From positions 1-64,000 of the forward strand of contig JAGXKG010000006.1 in NCBI GenBank assembly GCA_018335335.1: DNA of 64,000 nucleotides, written 5' to 3'. This DNA is from Candidatus Thorarchaeota archaeon. GTDB taxonomy: Archaea; Asgardarchaeota; Thorarchaeia; Thorarchaeales; Thorarchaeaceae. Position 1 is the first letter of the stretch. Each line of letters starts with the position of its first letter. The notes below the pieces were generated by a model, which searched no databases, was not told where the DNA came from, and worked only from the letters and a program-made list of their open reading frames with translations. Made by a program: the position numbers and the translations under genes. Positions 54,233 through 62,704 of this stretch are shown in pieces.

Positions 54233-56158
54233 ATGATTTCAAGAAGAAGAACCATCGCATTTGTTCTGGCGTTTCTAGTATTCGTGAACTTAGTAGGCAC
54301 CGCTTCATTACTTGAGCGAGGAGGAGTTGAACCAACAATTTCACCATCCTCGGGTTTTGAGGTTTCCGCGACCGATTTGCTTGTTCTCAATGAGACTTGG
54401 GATGACATGGATTTCGACGATGATGACTTGGTGTTCCACGTCTACAACCATTCAACTGCGTTTCCAATTGCAGACGCAAATGTATCGCTTTACAACACGA
54501 CTGATATGACGCTATACCAGTCAAAAGCCACAGACGGACTCGGGGAAGCTCGCTTTGAAGATATTCCGATTGGAGACTATACGTGGAATGTAACCCTTGA
54601 AAATGCCCAAGGTGATTATGACCCGACTGCCTACGAAACGGGCGTTTTTCATTCTGATGGTCCCGAAGCGATTACAAATGTAGAAATTGGGAATCTTGAC
54701 TGGGACAATGACGATGACGATCTCAATGCCACTATTCATGCTAAGAATGGCGACCCTGCTGAAGGCCTGAACTTCACTGTGTATAACCGAGATGCGTCTA
54801 CAGTCTATAATGAGACAACAGTAGATGCAGATGGTGTAGTATACATAGAAGATATCCCCGAAGCGAACTATACGTGGTATTTGACAGTTGCATCAGGTGA
54901 CTACGACGGATATGTGCTGAATCAAGAGAACTTCACAGCAGATGGAACTACAATCATGATTAATCAGCATATTGGACCTGTTGCAGGTAATCCTGACTAT
55001 TATGATTTAGATATATTCATCTACTATGAGAACACGTTGACTCCAATTGAAGGAGCACTTGTCAACGTTACATACAAAAACGGAACCGTCATTGAGGCAA
55101 GATTGACGGGAGCAAATGGGACTCTAGTCTTTGAGGATCTACCCGTCGCATTCATCAACTGGACAATAACACTCTCAGGTGAGCACTTGGGACTAAGCCC
55201 GTATTCATACAATTTGACTCAGGTTTCAGCAGACATTAGAACTCCTGAGTTGAACTCACCTGGTGACCAAGAGTTTCTGGTTGGAACACCCAATATGACA
55301 TTAACATGGCATCTTGAGGATGAGTATCCTCTAAACATTAGTCTCTACGTTGATGGTTCCTTAGAAGATAATGAAACATGGAACAGCAGCTCCTATGACT
55401 ACACCTTCAATATGACCGGCTATGAACTGGGAACGTATGATGTTACTATAGAGGCCTTGGACCAGAATCAGAATTTGGCTAGCGATAGTGTTTCAGTATT
55501 GGTATATGAGAACATAAGTCCGGTTGTTGAAGGCCCGAATGAAACCATTGAGTTCTACTATACTGAAACAGGATATTCGATTACCTGGGATGTAACAGAT
55601 GAACATATGGACGGCTATCGAATACTCCGCAATGGTACCACAGTGAAATCTGGAACTCTTAATCCCGACAGACCCCGAGTCACAATTCCTCTTGATGGTC
55701 TGGGTATTGGGCTCTATGAATACTCTCTAATTGCCAATGATACGAGCGGCAATACAGGTATGGATAATGTGACTGTGAATGTTAAGAGGGATGATATAGC
55801 TCCAACAGTTGTATATGCCCCACCAGAGATTCACTACTTCAGAGGCAAGCTAAATCTGGTTCGGAACTGGACCGTTACGGATAATTTCAAATCAAACTAT
55901 TCCATTGAAGTTAATGGATTCATTACTGAATCTGGAGCTTGGGAATCGGAAACAATCGAGTTTGATTTCGGCGGCTTATCTGATGGTGTCCATTGGGTTG
56001 TTCTCATAGTTGAGGACCTCGGTGGCAATACCGTACGATCGTCTGTGAAGGTAGTCGTATCTCCACCTTTGGTTGAAACCTACTTGCTCGGTGCTGGCGT
56101 AATTGGCGGTATCACCCTTATTGCGGCTGTGATTATCTGGTATGTCCGATACAGGTAA
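54233..56158 (+). CDS. Large surface protein with repeated beta-sandwich domains and membrane anchor
   Basis: A signal peptide (MISRRRTIAFVLAFLVFVN) starts the 641 residues and a helix (TYLLGAGVIGGITLIAAVII) with a short basic tail ends them, so the body lies outside. Three repeats of about 95 residues (about 50-340) resemble carboxypeptidase-regulatory-like domains (IPIGDYTWNVTLENAQGDYD, IPEANYTWYLTVASGDYD, LPVAFINWTITLSGEHLG). Three further Ig-like repeats (about 345-600) share a WDVTDEHMDGYRILRNGT-type pattern. Asn-X-Ser/Thr sites are very frequent, which suits S-layer or adhesion proteins. No enzyme motif is seen; adhesion or a structural role is the best guess. Confidence 0.7.
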   Translation: MISRRRTIAFVLAFLVFVNLVGTASLLERGGVEPTISPSSGFEVSATDLLVLNETWDDMDFDDDDLVFHVYNHSTAFPIADANVSLYNTTDMTLYQSKATDGLGEARFEDIPIGDYTWNVTLENAQGDYDPTAYETGVFHSDGPEAITNVEIGNLDWDNDDDDLNATIHAKNGDPAEGLNFTVYNRDASTVYNETTVDADGVVYIEDIPEANYTWYLTVASGDYDGYVLNQENFTADGTTIMINQHIGPVAGNPDYYDLDIFIYYENTLTPIEGALVNVTYKNGTVIEARLTGANGTLVFEDLPVAFINWTITLSGEHLGLSPYSYNLTQVSADIRTPELNSPGDQEFLVGTPNMTLTWHLEDEYPLNISLYVDGSLEDNETWNSSSYDYTFNMTGYELGTYDVTIEALDQNQNLASDSVSVLVYENISPVVEGPNETIEFYYTETGYSITWDVTDEHMDGYRILRNGTTVKSGTLNPDRPRVTIPLDGLGIGLYEYSLIANDTSGNTGMDNVTVNVKRDDIAPTVVYAPPEIHYFRGKLNLVRNWTVTDNFKSNYSIEVNGFITESGAWESETIEFDFGGLSDGVHWVVLIVEDLGGNTVRSSVKVVVSPPLVETYLLGAGVIGGITLIAAVIIWYVRYR

Positions 56159-56266
56159 TAGGAACGGTAGTCTGTTTCAATGCCGTCATCCTTTTATTCG
56201 GACCAGACAGCGCTTGATTAGAGGAAAGCCAATTCATCTGATGCTCAACTATTCCTGGTGTTCATT

Positions 56267-57562
56267 ATGAAATTCACTCCTGTCGAAGAGATTCTTGAAG
56301 GCAAGCTCACTGACAAAGAAGTCCATCTGAGAGGATGGATTCATAGAATTCGGAAACAGAAAAATATGGTCTTTGCTATTGTGCGGGATCATACCGGAGT
56401 TATTCAGACAGTTATCAAGCACAATGCAGTTTCCGAAGATGAATACGAATATGCCCAGAAGATGCTAATCGAATCTCTTGTTAAGATTCATGGAACTGTG
56501 AAGGAGGATCCAAGGGCTAAGGGTGGTTACGAAATCCAAGCATCGAAACTGGAGGTCCTTCACTTCGCTGACGAATTCCCCATTACAGAGGATCAAAGCA
56601 TAGAATTTCTGAATGATAACCGCCATCTATGGATGCGGTCGAGGGCCATGACCAATGCCCTCAAAGTCAGGGATGAAGTTTTTCGATCATCAAGAGAATA
56701 TCTGCGAAACAATGGATTCTTTGAAACTACATCTCCCATGTTTGTATCTACAATGGGGGAAGAGGGCGCCGAGCTGTTTGAGGTGGATTATTTCGGCGAC
56801 ACAATGTATCTAACTCAGACTTCTCAGATGCACCTTGAACCGCAACTGTACGCGTTAGAACGGGTTTTCACTCTAGCACCCTCTTTCCGTGGTGAGAAAT
56901 CACGAACTCGCAAGCATCTTACCGAATTCTGGCATTTGGAAGCCGAGGAAGCATGGTGCGACCATGATTGTAACATTAAACGTCAGGAAGAACTCATTTC
57001 GCACATTTGCCATTCAGTTGCTGAGAATGAAGAGAAAGCACTGGATACGATGGAGGTCTCGAAGAACAGGCTTCTCAAAATCGAACCTCCCTTTGACCGG
57101 ATTACATATTCAGAAGCGATCGAGCTCTGCCAGGAAGCCGGTGTCGAAATCAGCTGGGGTGAAGATATTCGAACGGAAGCAGAAGATGCTCTAACTGAAG
57201 GAAGAGAGACGTTTTTGTTCATCGAGTATTACCCGAAGGAAATCAAAAGCTTCTATATGAAAAGCAATGAGAAAGACCCTCGCACATACAAGAATAACGA
57301 TTTGTTAGCTCCCGAAGGATTTGGAGAAATCATAGGCGGAAGCCAGAGAGAAGACGATTCTGACATCCTTGTTGAGAACATCAAGGCAACTGGTGATGAC
57401 CCTTCCAAGTACGATTGGTTTGTAGACATCCGGAAATACGGAAGTGTTCCACACTCTGGTTTTGGAGTTGGAATAGATCGACTTATTCGATGGATGCTCG
57501 ATTTGGATCATATTCGAGATGTTATCCCCTTTCCGAGAACCGTACGAAGAACATACCCCTGA
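56267..57562 (+). CDS. asnS: Asparaginyl-tRNA synthetase
   Basis: The N-terminal OB fold (VHLRGWIHRIRKQKNMVFAIV) binds the anticodon and the class II core follows. ITEDQSIEFLNDNRHLWMRS, the long TSPMFVSTMGEEGAELFEV, LTQTSQMHLEPQLYALERVF, SFRGEKSRTRKHLTEFWHLE (motif 2) and GFGVGIDRLIRWMLDL (motif 3) fit archaeal AsnRS and the closely related AspRS/AsnRS group. AsnRS is more likely from the LTQTSQ and EAEEAWC parts, but a non-discriminating AspRS cannot be excluded. I chose the ATG at 56267, with GGTG before it. Length is normal. Confidence 0.85.
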   Translation: MKFTPVEEILEGKLTDKEVHLRGWIHRIRKQKNMVFAIVRDHTGVIQTVIKHNAVSEDEYEYAQKMLIESLVKIHGTVKEDPRAKGGYEIQASKLEVLHFADEFPITEDQSIEFLNDNRHLWMRSRAMTNALKVRDEVFRSSREYLRNNGFFETTSPMFVSTMGEEGAELFEVDYFGDTMYLTQTSQMHLEPQLYALERVFTLAPSFRGEKSRTRKHLTEFWHLEAEEAWCDHDCNIKRQEELISHICHSVAENEEKALDTMEVSKNRLLKIEPPFDRITYSEAIELCQEAGVEISWGEDIRTEAEDALTEGRETFLFIEYYPKEIKSFYMKSNEKDPRTYKNNDLLAPEGFGEIIGGSQREDDSDILVENIKATGDDPSKYDWFVDIRKYGSVPHSGFGVGIDRLIRWMLDLDHIRDVIPFPRTVRRTYP

Positions 57563-57795
57563 ACCTGATCCTTTACTTGTTTTAATGGGATATACAATAA
57601 TTATGGATTGTATCTATTGCTAACGTCGTGTGGGAGCATCAGGGCATCTAAGAACATACGAAGGCATAAATCCTCGGAGAATATAGCTGAATGAGGTAAA
57701 CGCTAATGATTCAAGTCAGTTTCTTTGAGCATCCTGTTTAATTCATTATCAACCTGTTTACCGACTTTCAGAATCTGATTTTTCTAATCATCGAG

Positions 57796-58752
57796 TTGTT
57801 CCTCCTGCTTATTGTTTATGCAGTGGTCACTCGTGGACTCAGTTCCAGATTGGAAAAAGTGGGCCTTTCAAGCCAAGCATCTACGGGTATTACTCTGTTT
57901 GTTCGGATGATTTTCTCCATAATTGCAGCATTCTTGATGGTGGATACGATTGGCCCCGCTTATACTGAACTGCTTTCACTCGCCACACTCTTCGGAACAG
58001 CTCTTGGCCTTGCCTTCTCGCAAGCTGTCGGAGAGATAGTTAATGGGCTTTACATTCTGATAGCCCGCCCATTCAGGGTAGGTGACTATGTCAGAATTGC
58101 TAATGACAAAGGAATTGTTACAGATGTTGCTTTGAGTTATACCCGAATACAACAACCCGACGAAACAAGACTAAGAATTCCGAATTCGATGGTCCTTGAA
58201 AGCGACGTTGTTAATCTCCGGGCATATCTTGGCGATGTCATCAAGGACGTAACTAGTGAGCGATTGCAGACCAAGGACTCTGCTGAGAGAGGAACTCTGG
58301 GTACGGTGATTTCCAAGATCAAGGCTGTCACTTATACAGAGACTGCCTATCGCTATACATTGGACTTAACTGTGCAGTACAGTTTTGATCACCGTGCTCT
58401 AAGAGAGGATTTCGACAAAGTATGCGAAGACTGGGAAGAGGAATTTCTCGTCAAGCCAAGCTTTCAAGTTTGGGATACTGTCACTACTGCGATTGTCTAT
58501 CGGGTTACTGTCATCGTAGATGAACCGAGAGAACTACTGATTCATGTTGCTGATTTCATGGATGATATGCTTCTGCCATACCGTCAAGATAGTTCCGAGA
58601 GAGGGGGACAGAATCAGTCTTCTATGATTTCTGTTCTTTCCTTTGCTTCGAGCAACTGCTGCTGGTGCTTCCTAAGCATCCAGACTGAATATATTAGTGA
58701 AGCTAAACCCCCGAAAATACCAATCAACCACAACTCACTCGCAAAGGGATGA
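57796..58752 (+). CDS. MscS-family mechanosensitive channel with run-on C-terminus
   Basis: The pore-lining and beta domain are clear: LATLFGTALGLAFSQAVGEIV, NGLYILIARPFRVGDYVRIA, then ALSYTRIQQPDETRLRIPNS. Three helices precede the pore. MscS opens under membrane tension to relieve osmotic shock. The start is uncertain (a TTG at 57796; the open frame reaches back to about 57730 without a standard start). The homologous part ends near residue 270; the last ~48 residues (SSERGG through SLAKG) run into the 3' end of the opposite-strand gene and look like non-native sequence after a lost stop. Confidence 0.8.
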   Translation: MFLLLIVYAVVTRGLSSRLEKVGLSSQASTGITLFVRMIFSIIAAFLMVDTIGPAYTELLSLATLFGTALGLAFSQAVGEIVNGLYILIARPFRVGDYVRIANDKGIVTDVALSYTRIQQPDETRLRIPNSMVLESDVVNLRAYLGDVIKDVTSERLQTKDSAERGTLGTVISKIKAVTYTETAYRYTLDLTVQYSFDHRALREDFDKVCEDWEEEFLVKPSFQVWDTVTTAIVYRVTVIVDEPRELLIHVADFMDDMLLPYRQDSSERGGQNQSSMISVLSFASSNCCWCFLSIQTEYISEAKPPKIPINHNSLAKG

Positions 58753-58910
58753 GAAAGCCATTTAGTCAAAATGTATACATTGAGACTGAAGAAGAAAATA
58801 CCGAATGAGATTATTATCGCATGATATGACCATGGTAGTCCGTCTTGTTCCATCCTTAGCCCGGGTTTCTCTCGAAGATGGAACTTTATAGAGATTACCA
58901 TCTCACTCAT
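58614..58910 (-). CDS. Small two-helix membrane protein, unknown
   Basis: The 98 residues have a cytosolic basic start, two hydrophobic segments (AIIISFGIFFFSLNVYILTK and ELWLIGIFGGLASLIYSVWM) and a charged helical tail (RKHQQQLLEAKERTEIIED). There is no known family. It is antisense to the end of the MscS gene by 139 bases. It is 81 bases from the ABC ATPase gene on the same strand and may be the last gene of that operon. Confidence 0.5.
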   Translation of the reverse strand: MSEMVISIKFHLREKPGLRMEQDGLPWSYHAIIISFGIFFFSLNVYILTKWLSHPFASELWLIGIFGGLASLIYSVWMLRKHQQQLLEAKERTEIIED

Positions 58911-58991
58911 CTGTTTTCCGCAATCTCTACTTTTGCCCCTACCGTGCTGCTAAACAACCTGTATTCAGGTCAAGAAGGGGATTTGGGCGGT

Positions 58992-59864
58992 CTAGGATTT
59001 CTGATTATTCTCCTCTTCCATTTCCAATGGAGTAACAAGTAACCCATCGGATGTCGCTTTCAGTACTACGCGTTTCTCAATTCCAGCCATCCGCCGGATA
59101 GCTTCAGGAATGACCATGCGACCTTTTGCATCTACTTCTGATATGTCACCATAGAGTACATGCTTCTGCCCCTCAATGAGACCATCTCTGATACGCAAGA
59201 TTCGATCTGCATATTCAGCAACACGAGGATTGTGCGTGACATTTACAATCGTTGTTCCAAATTCGCGGTTAGTTTTTCGCAAAGCTTTCATGACGATGTC
59301 GGCTGTTTCAGTATCGAGTTCGCCCGTAACCTCGTCCGCGAGTAGAAGCTCAGGTTGGTTTGCAAGCGCTACACAAATGGCTACCCGTTGATTCTCTCCT
59401 CCTGATAGCTGGTTTGGCTTATGGTCCATTCTGTGCTCCATATTGAATGTCTCCAGTAATTCCTTGGCTCGTTTGTCTGTTTTGTCCTTTGGAGCATTGG
59501 CTAGTTTCATCGGGACTTTCACATTCTTCAGGGCGGACAACCCTGGGATGAGATTCCCAACCTGCCAGACAAAACCTACCTTCTTTCGTCTGTATAACAT
59601 TGCACGCCTATCATCGAGTAGGGTGATGTTATGGCCGTCAAAGATTACTTTTCCGGCTGTTGGCTTGTCGAGAGCCCCGATTAGTTTCAAGAGCGTTGAT
59701 TTTCCTGAACCCGAGGGCCCCACAATTGAGATAAACTCGCCATGACCGACCTCAAAATCCATACCCCTCAAAGCGATGACTTCTTTTCGCCCTCGGCGAT
59801 AAACCTTCATGAGATCTCGTACCACAAGTTTGTTCTCTTCCGCAATTTGTTCTAAATCTTCCAA
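58992..59864 (-). CDS. ABC transporter ATP-binding protein fused to an AbrB-like domain
   Basis: Residues 1-235 are a LolD/MacB-type ATPase: Walker A GPSGSGKST at 49-57, Q-loop VWQ at 99-101, signature LSGGENQRVA at 153-162, Walker B LLLADEVTGELD at 173-184 and the H-loop NVTHNP at 208-213. Residues 240-281 (YGDISEVDAKGRMVIPEAIR, then GLLVTPL) match the swapped-hairpin AbrB/SpoVT DNA-binding domain. Such a fusion is unusual. It is the ATPase for the two permeases upstream (14 bases from the end of the second). The AbrB-like part may bind DNA or serve for dimerisation. Confidence 0.9.
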   Translation of the reverse strand: MEDLEQIAEENKLVVRDLMKVYRRGRKEVIALRGMDFEVGHGEFISIVGPSGSGKSTLLKLIGALDKPTAGKVIFDGHNITLLDDRRAMLYRRKKVGFVWQVGNLIPGLSALKNVKVPMKLANAPKDKTDKRAKELLETFNMEHRMDHKPNQLSGGENQRVAICVALANQPELLLADEVTGELDTETADIVMKALRKTNREFGTTIVNVTHNPRVAEYADRILRIRDGLIEGQKHVLYGDISEVDAKGRMVIPEAIRRMAGIEKRVVLKATSDGLLVTPLEMEEENNQKS

Positions 59865-59878
59865 GTTATTCCCTCCAC

Positions 59879-62704
59879 TCAGCTAACGTACTGGATTTCC
59901 TCCGCGATATTTTTCTCCAATGTTTCTTTGGTGATGAAGTAAGTTGTAATGAGCACTGCTGCTATCGTTACCAAAAAGATGAGTCCGATGGTAACAACCG
60001 GCACAGCTGGAATCACTCGGAGCCTCAGCCAGGGTAAGGTGATTGATGTACCCAAGTAACTCAATGGAATTTGAATTGCAAATCCCGTTAGTGCGAGACC
60101 TATCAGCCCTCCTATTGCTGCGGCAACAACCGTGGTAGCCAACGAGTCTACGAGCATCGGAATCATGATGGATTGACGTTCTGTTCCAAGGGCTCTGAGC
60201 ACTGAAAGTGGCCGCCTAAGATTTTGAATCCTGACGACAGTAACTATTGCAATGCCTGCTGTCAAGTAAATCAATGAGAAAACCACATTCAGAGTATAGA
60301 CACCGTATATGGTCTGAGCGCCCCTTGAATCGAGTGACTGATCAAGATTCAGGAGTCCGGAATCAATGCTTTCGAACGAGTACTCAGATAGAACTGAGAT
60401 TTCGTCCATGACTCTTGTATAGTTAGCCCCGTCATTCAGTTTGATGTAGAAGCTGGAAACCCTTCTAGTGTCCATACAGCTATGGACATAGTCTAGATTC
60501 ATAATGGCAAACCGACTCAATTCGGGTCTCCCTGGGAAGTAGGTATTCTCTATCCCATATTGACTCTGCAATCCTAGAATATCAACAATTTCACAATCGG
60601 ACTTATTCTGCCAGCTAGGACCATGCAATGTGATTTCAATTTCATTGGAATATATTGGTACTCTTCCAGCGACACCTGTTTCGTAATGATCAATTGGTTT
60701 GAATGAGGTAATCACATTTTGGTTGTTGAGTGACATCTGGTTTAGTGATTGTGCAGGCGTTCGATCGTTGGCAAAATAGTCTAGCCAGAATGCTGTTTCA
60801 GCCCAGGCGTTTGCTTGGACACCGAAAATATCTATATCTTCTGTCACGTATCGGTAGCTGCCATCCCACTGTACTTGTCTGTATTCCACCTCACCACTCG
60901 TCTGGAACACAGCAGAGCCCTTCTTGACACCATCAATGCTGGTAATCTCATCCAACGTATCCAAGGTGACGTTGCTCATTTCTGGCCGCACCCTGACAAC
61001 AATATCTCCACCAGCTTCAAACATAGTTAGAGATTGAGTATGATTATAGCCTGTCTCAGCTGAAATGGAACAGAACACACCGGCAGCAAACACAAGACCA
61101 ATGAATACGACAGCTAGTGACTCACTCTTCTTGAACATGGTAACAGTCCGGGATAAGAGACGAGAACCCGGTGCGTACTCCTCTGTCTTCAAGCGCGATA
61201 CGATATTTGCTTTTACGTTGGGCCCCCCTCTGGATAATAATCTAGCAATTCCCAAAACAAAGATGCCCATGAAAACGATTGTGACAATGCTGAAGTAAAT
61301 GTTCCCTCTGCCGTATCCTATTCCGACATATCCAAGCATAGAGAACATTGGATACAGAAAGAACGCAGAAATCCCCACAGCGGCAAGATCAATGAATGGA
61401 TTACCGAGATCGCTTTCTTCTTGTAAGACCTCTCTTTCAAGCCACGCATGAGCTTCCTCTGGTGACATAAGGAGGGCTTGAACCGCTGTGGGAATCGATA
61501 CCACTACTCCCACTCCAAAGGCAAAAAGAAATACCCATGTAAGAGCATCTTGTTCAAGGAGCAGAGTGAAATCAACCATCCTTTCAAAACTGAATTCCAG
61601 CAGAGTACGAACTGAACCAGATAGATAAGACGAGAGTAGTCCAACCAAAACAGCACCGAAGCTTCCAACTAGTGCAACGGTGATGGCTTGCAACAAAACC
61701 CATTTGAAGGCTTGCCAACCAGATGCCCCTCTGGTTTTGAGAGTACCAACGTTTTTTCTTCTCTGGTCCGCGAGAAGCTCGGAATTGTAGTAAACTAGCA
61801 TGATGCCCATTGTCAGGGCGGGTACGGAGAAGGCTAATGAAATCGATGTGACAGTTTGAGCCCATCCCGAATATGAAATTAGTGTGTCTTCCAGTTCGTA
61901 GTCAGATAGAAACGCATAGGGAAGGGTATCCTGCTCTATCTGTTTCCCAATATCCTCGGCCCTATCTGCAGGTGAAATATCTGGATAGGAAAGTATAGCA
62001 GATTCATCTAAGTCTACCCAGATAACCTCAGATTGACTGACATAGCCCCGGTGCTCTAGCTGGGAGAAGCCCGCATCTAAACCGTCTTTAGTCGTTAACA
62101 TTCGGAGCATTGAAGCCCCTTCCCCGGGGGAGTACCAAGATTGACCGAATAGATTGGTTTCGAACGTTCCAACAACGATGAAGTCCTTTTCTAAATCGAT
62201 TCTTGTTTCATTTTCATAGATTCTTGCCTTAGCCGTAAAATTGTCTCCTAGGGACAGTCCATAGTGTTCAAGGGTTGAGGCTTCAACATAACACGAAGAA
62301 CCGTTCAGATTGCCTATAGTGGCTGTGATTTCGAAAGCCTTTGGAAATAGCGAGAGTGTGTTTTCAGAGAGTCCAAGATAGACGTGTTCTTGGTAGATGT
62401 ATTCGTCGGCGTCCCAATCGTACGATCTTACCTTACTGAGGAGGTCAGCACGTTCTACGTCTTGTTGCTGATGGATTATATCTTGGATGTCCTCTGGTGT
62501 TGTTTCATTCTGTTCGTAGAATTGATAGGACATTGCAACCTGCATATCAACCGAGATTTCTGTCGTCATCTCATTGAGCACGTCAGGCCGAATGCTATCC
62601 ATATAGAACAGGACACCGCCCAACACGCCTGCTGATAGGGAGAATACAAGTAATGTAGCAAGTACCTTTCGCTTGTCTGCTGATAACCTGGCTAACATGT
62701 ACAT
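59879..62704 (-). CDS. FtsX-like ABC transporter permease (large)
   Basis: The 941-residue permease has a cytosolic start, an N-terminal helix (ATLLVFSLSAGVLGGVLFYM), a large outer domain at about 45-280, several helices (SIPTAVQALLMSPEEAHAWL is a typical cytosolic loop), a second outer domain at about 530-760, and three final helices (about 790-920), with VVRIQNLRRPLSVLRALGTERQSI before the last pair. This is the double-FtsX layout of MacB/LolCE-like exporters. The ATG follows directly on the upstream stop (TAAATG), so the two are translationally coupled. Confidence 0.85.
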   Translation of the reverse strand: MYMLARLSADKRKVLATLLVFSLSAGVLGGVLFYMDSIRPDVLNEMTTEISVDMQVAMSYQFYEQNETTPEDIQDIIHQQQDVERADLLSKVRSYDWDADEYIYQEHVYLGLSENTLSLFPKAFEITATIGNLNGSSCYVEASTLEHYGLSLGDNFTAKARIYENETRIDLEKDFIVVGTFETNLFGQSWYSPGEGASMLRMLTTKDGLDAGFSQLEHRGYVSQSEVIWVDLDESAILSYPDISPADRAEDIGKQIEQDTLPYAFLSDYELEDTLISYSGWAQTVTSISLAFSVPALTMGIMLVYYNSELLADQRRKNVGTLKTRGASGWQAFKWVLLQAITVALVGSFGAVLVGLLSSYLSGSVRTLLEFSFERMVDFTLLLEQDALTWVFLFAFGVGVVVSIPTAVQALLMSPEEAHAWLEREVLQEESDLGNPFIDLAAVGISAFFLYPMFSMLGYVGIGYGRGNIYFSIVTIVFMGIFVLGIARLLSRGGPNVKANIVSRLKTEEYAPGSRLLSRTVTMFKKSESLAVVFIGLVFAAGVFCSISAETGYNHTQSLTMFEAGGDIVVRVRPEMSNVTLDTLDEITSIDGVKKGSAVFQTSGEVEYRQVQWDGSYRYVTEDIDIFGVQANAWAETAFWLDYFANDRTPAQSLNQMSLNNQNVITSFKPIDHYETGVAGRVPIYSNEIEITLHGPSWQNKSDCEIVDILGLQSQYGIENTYFPGRPELSRFAIMNLDYVHSCMDTRRVSSFYIKLNDGANYTRVMDEISVLSEYSFESIDSGLLNLDQSLDSRGAQTIYGVYTLNVVFSLIYLTAGIAIVTVVRIQNLRRPLSVLRALGTERQSIMIPMLVDSLATTVVAAAIGGLIGLALTGFAIQIPLSYLGTSITLPWLRLRVIPAVPVVTIGLIFLVTIAAVLITTYFITKETLEKNIAEEIQYVS

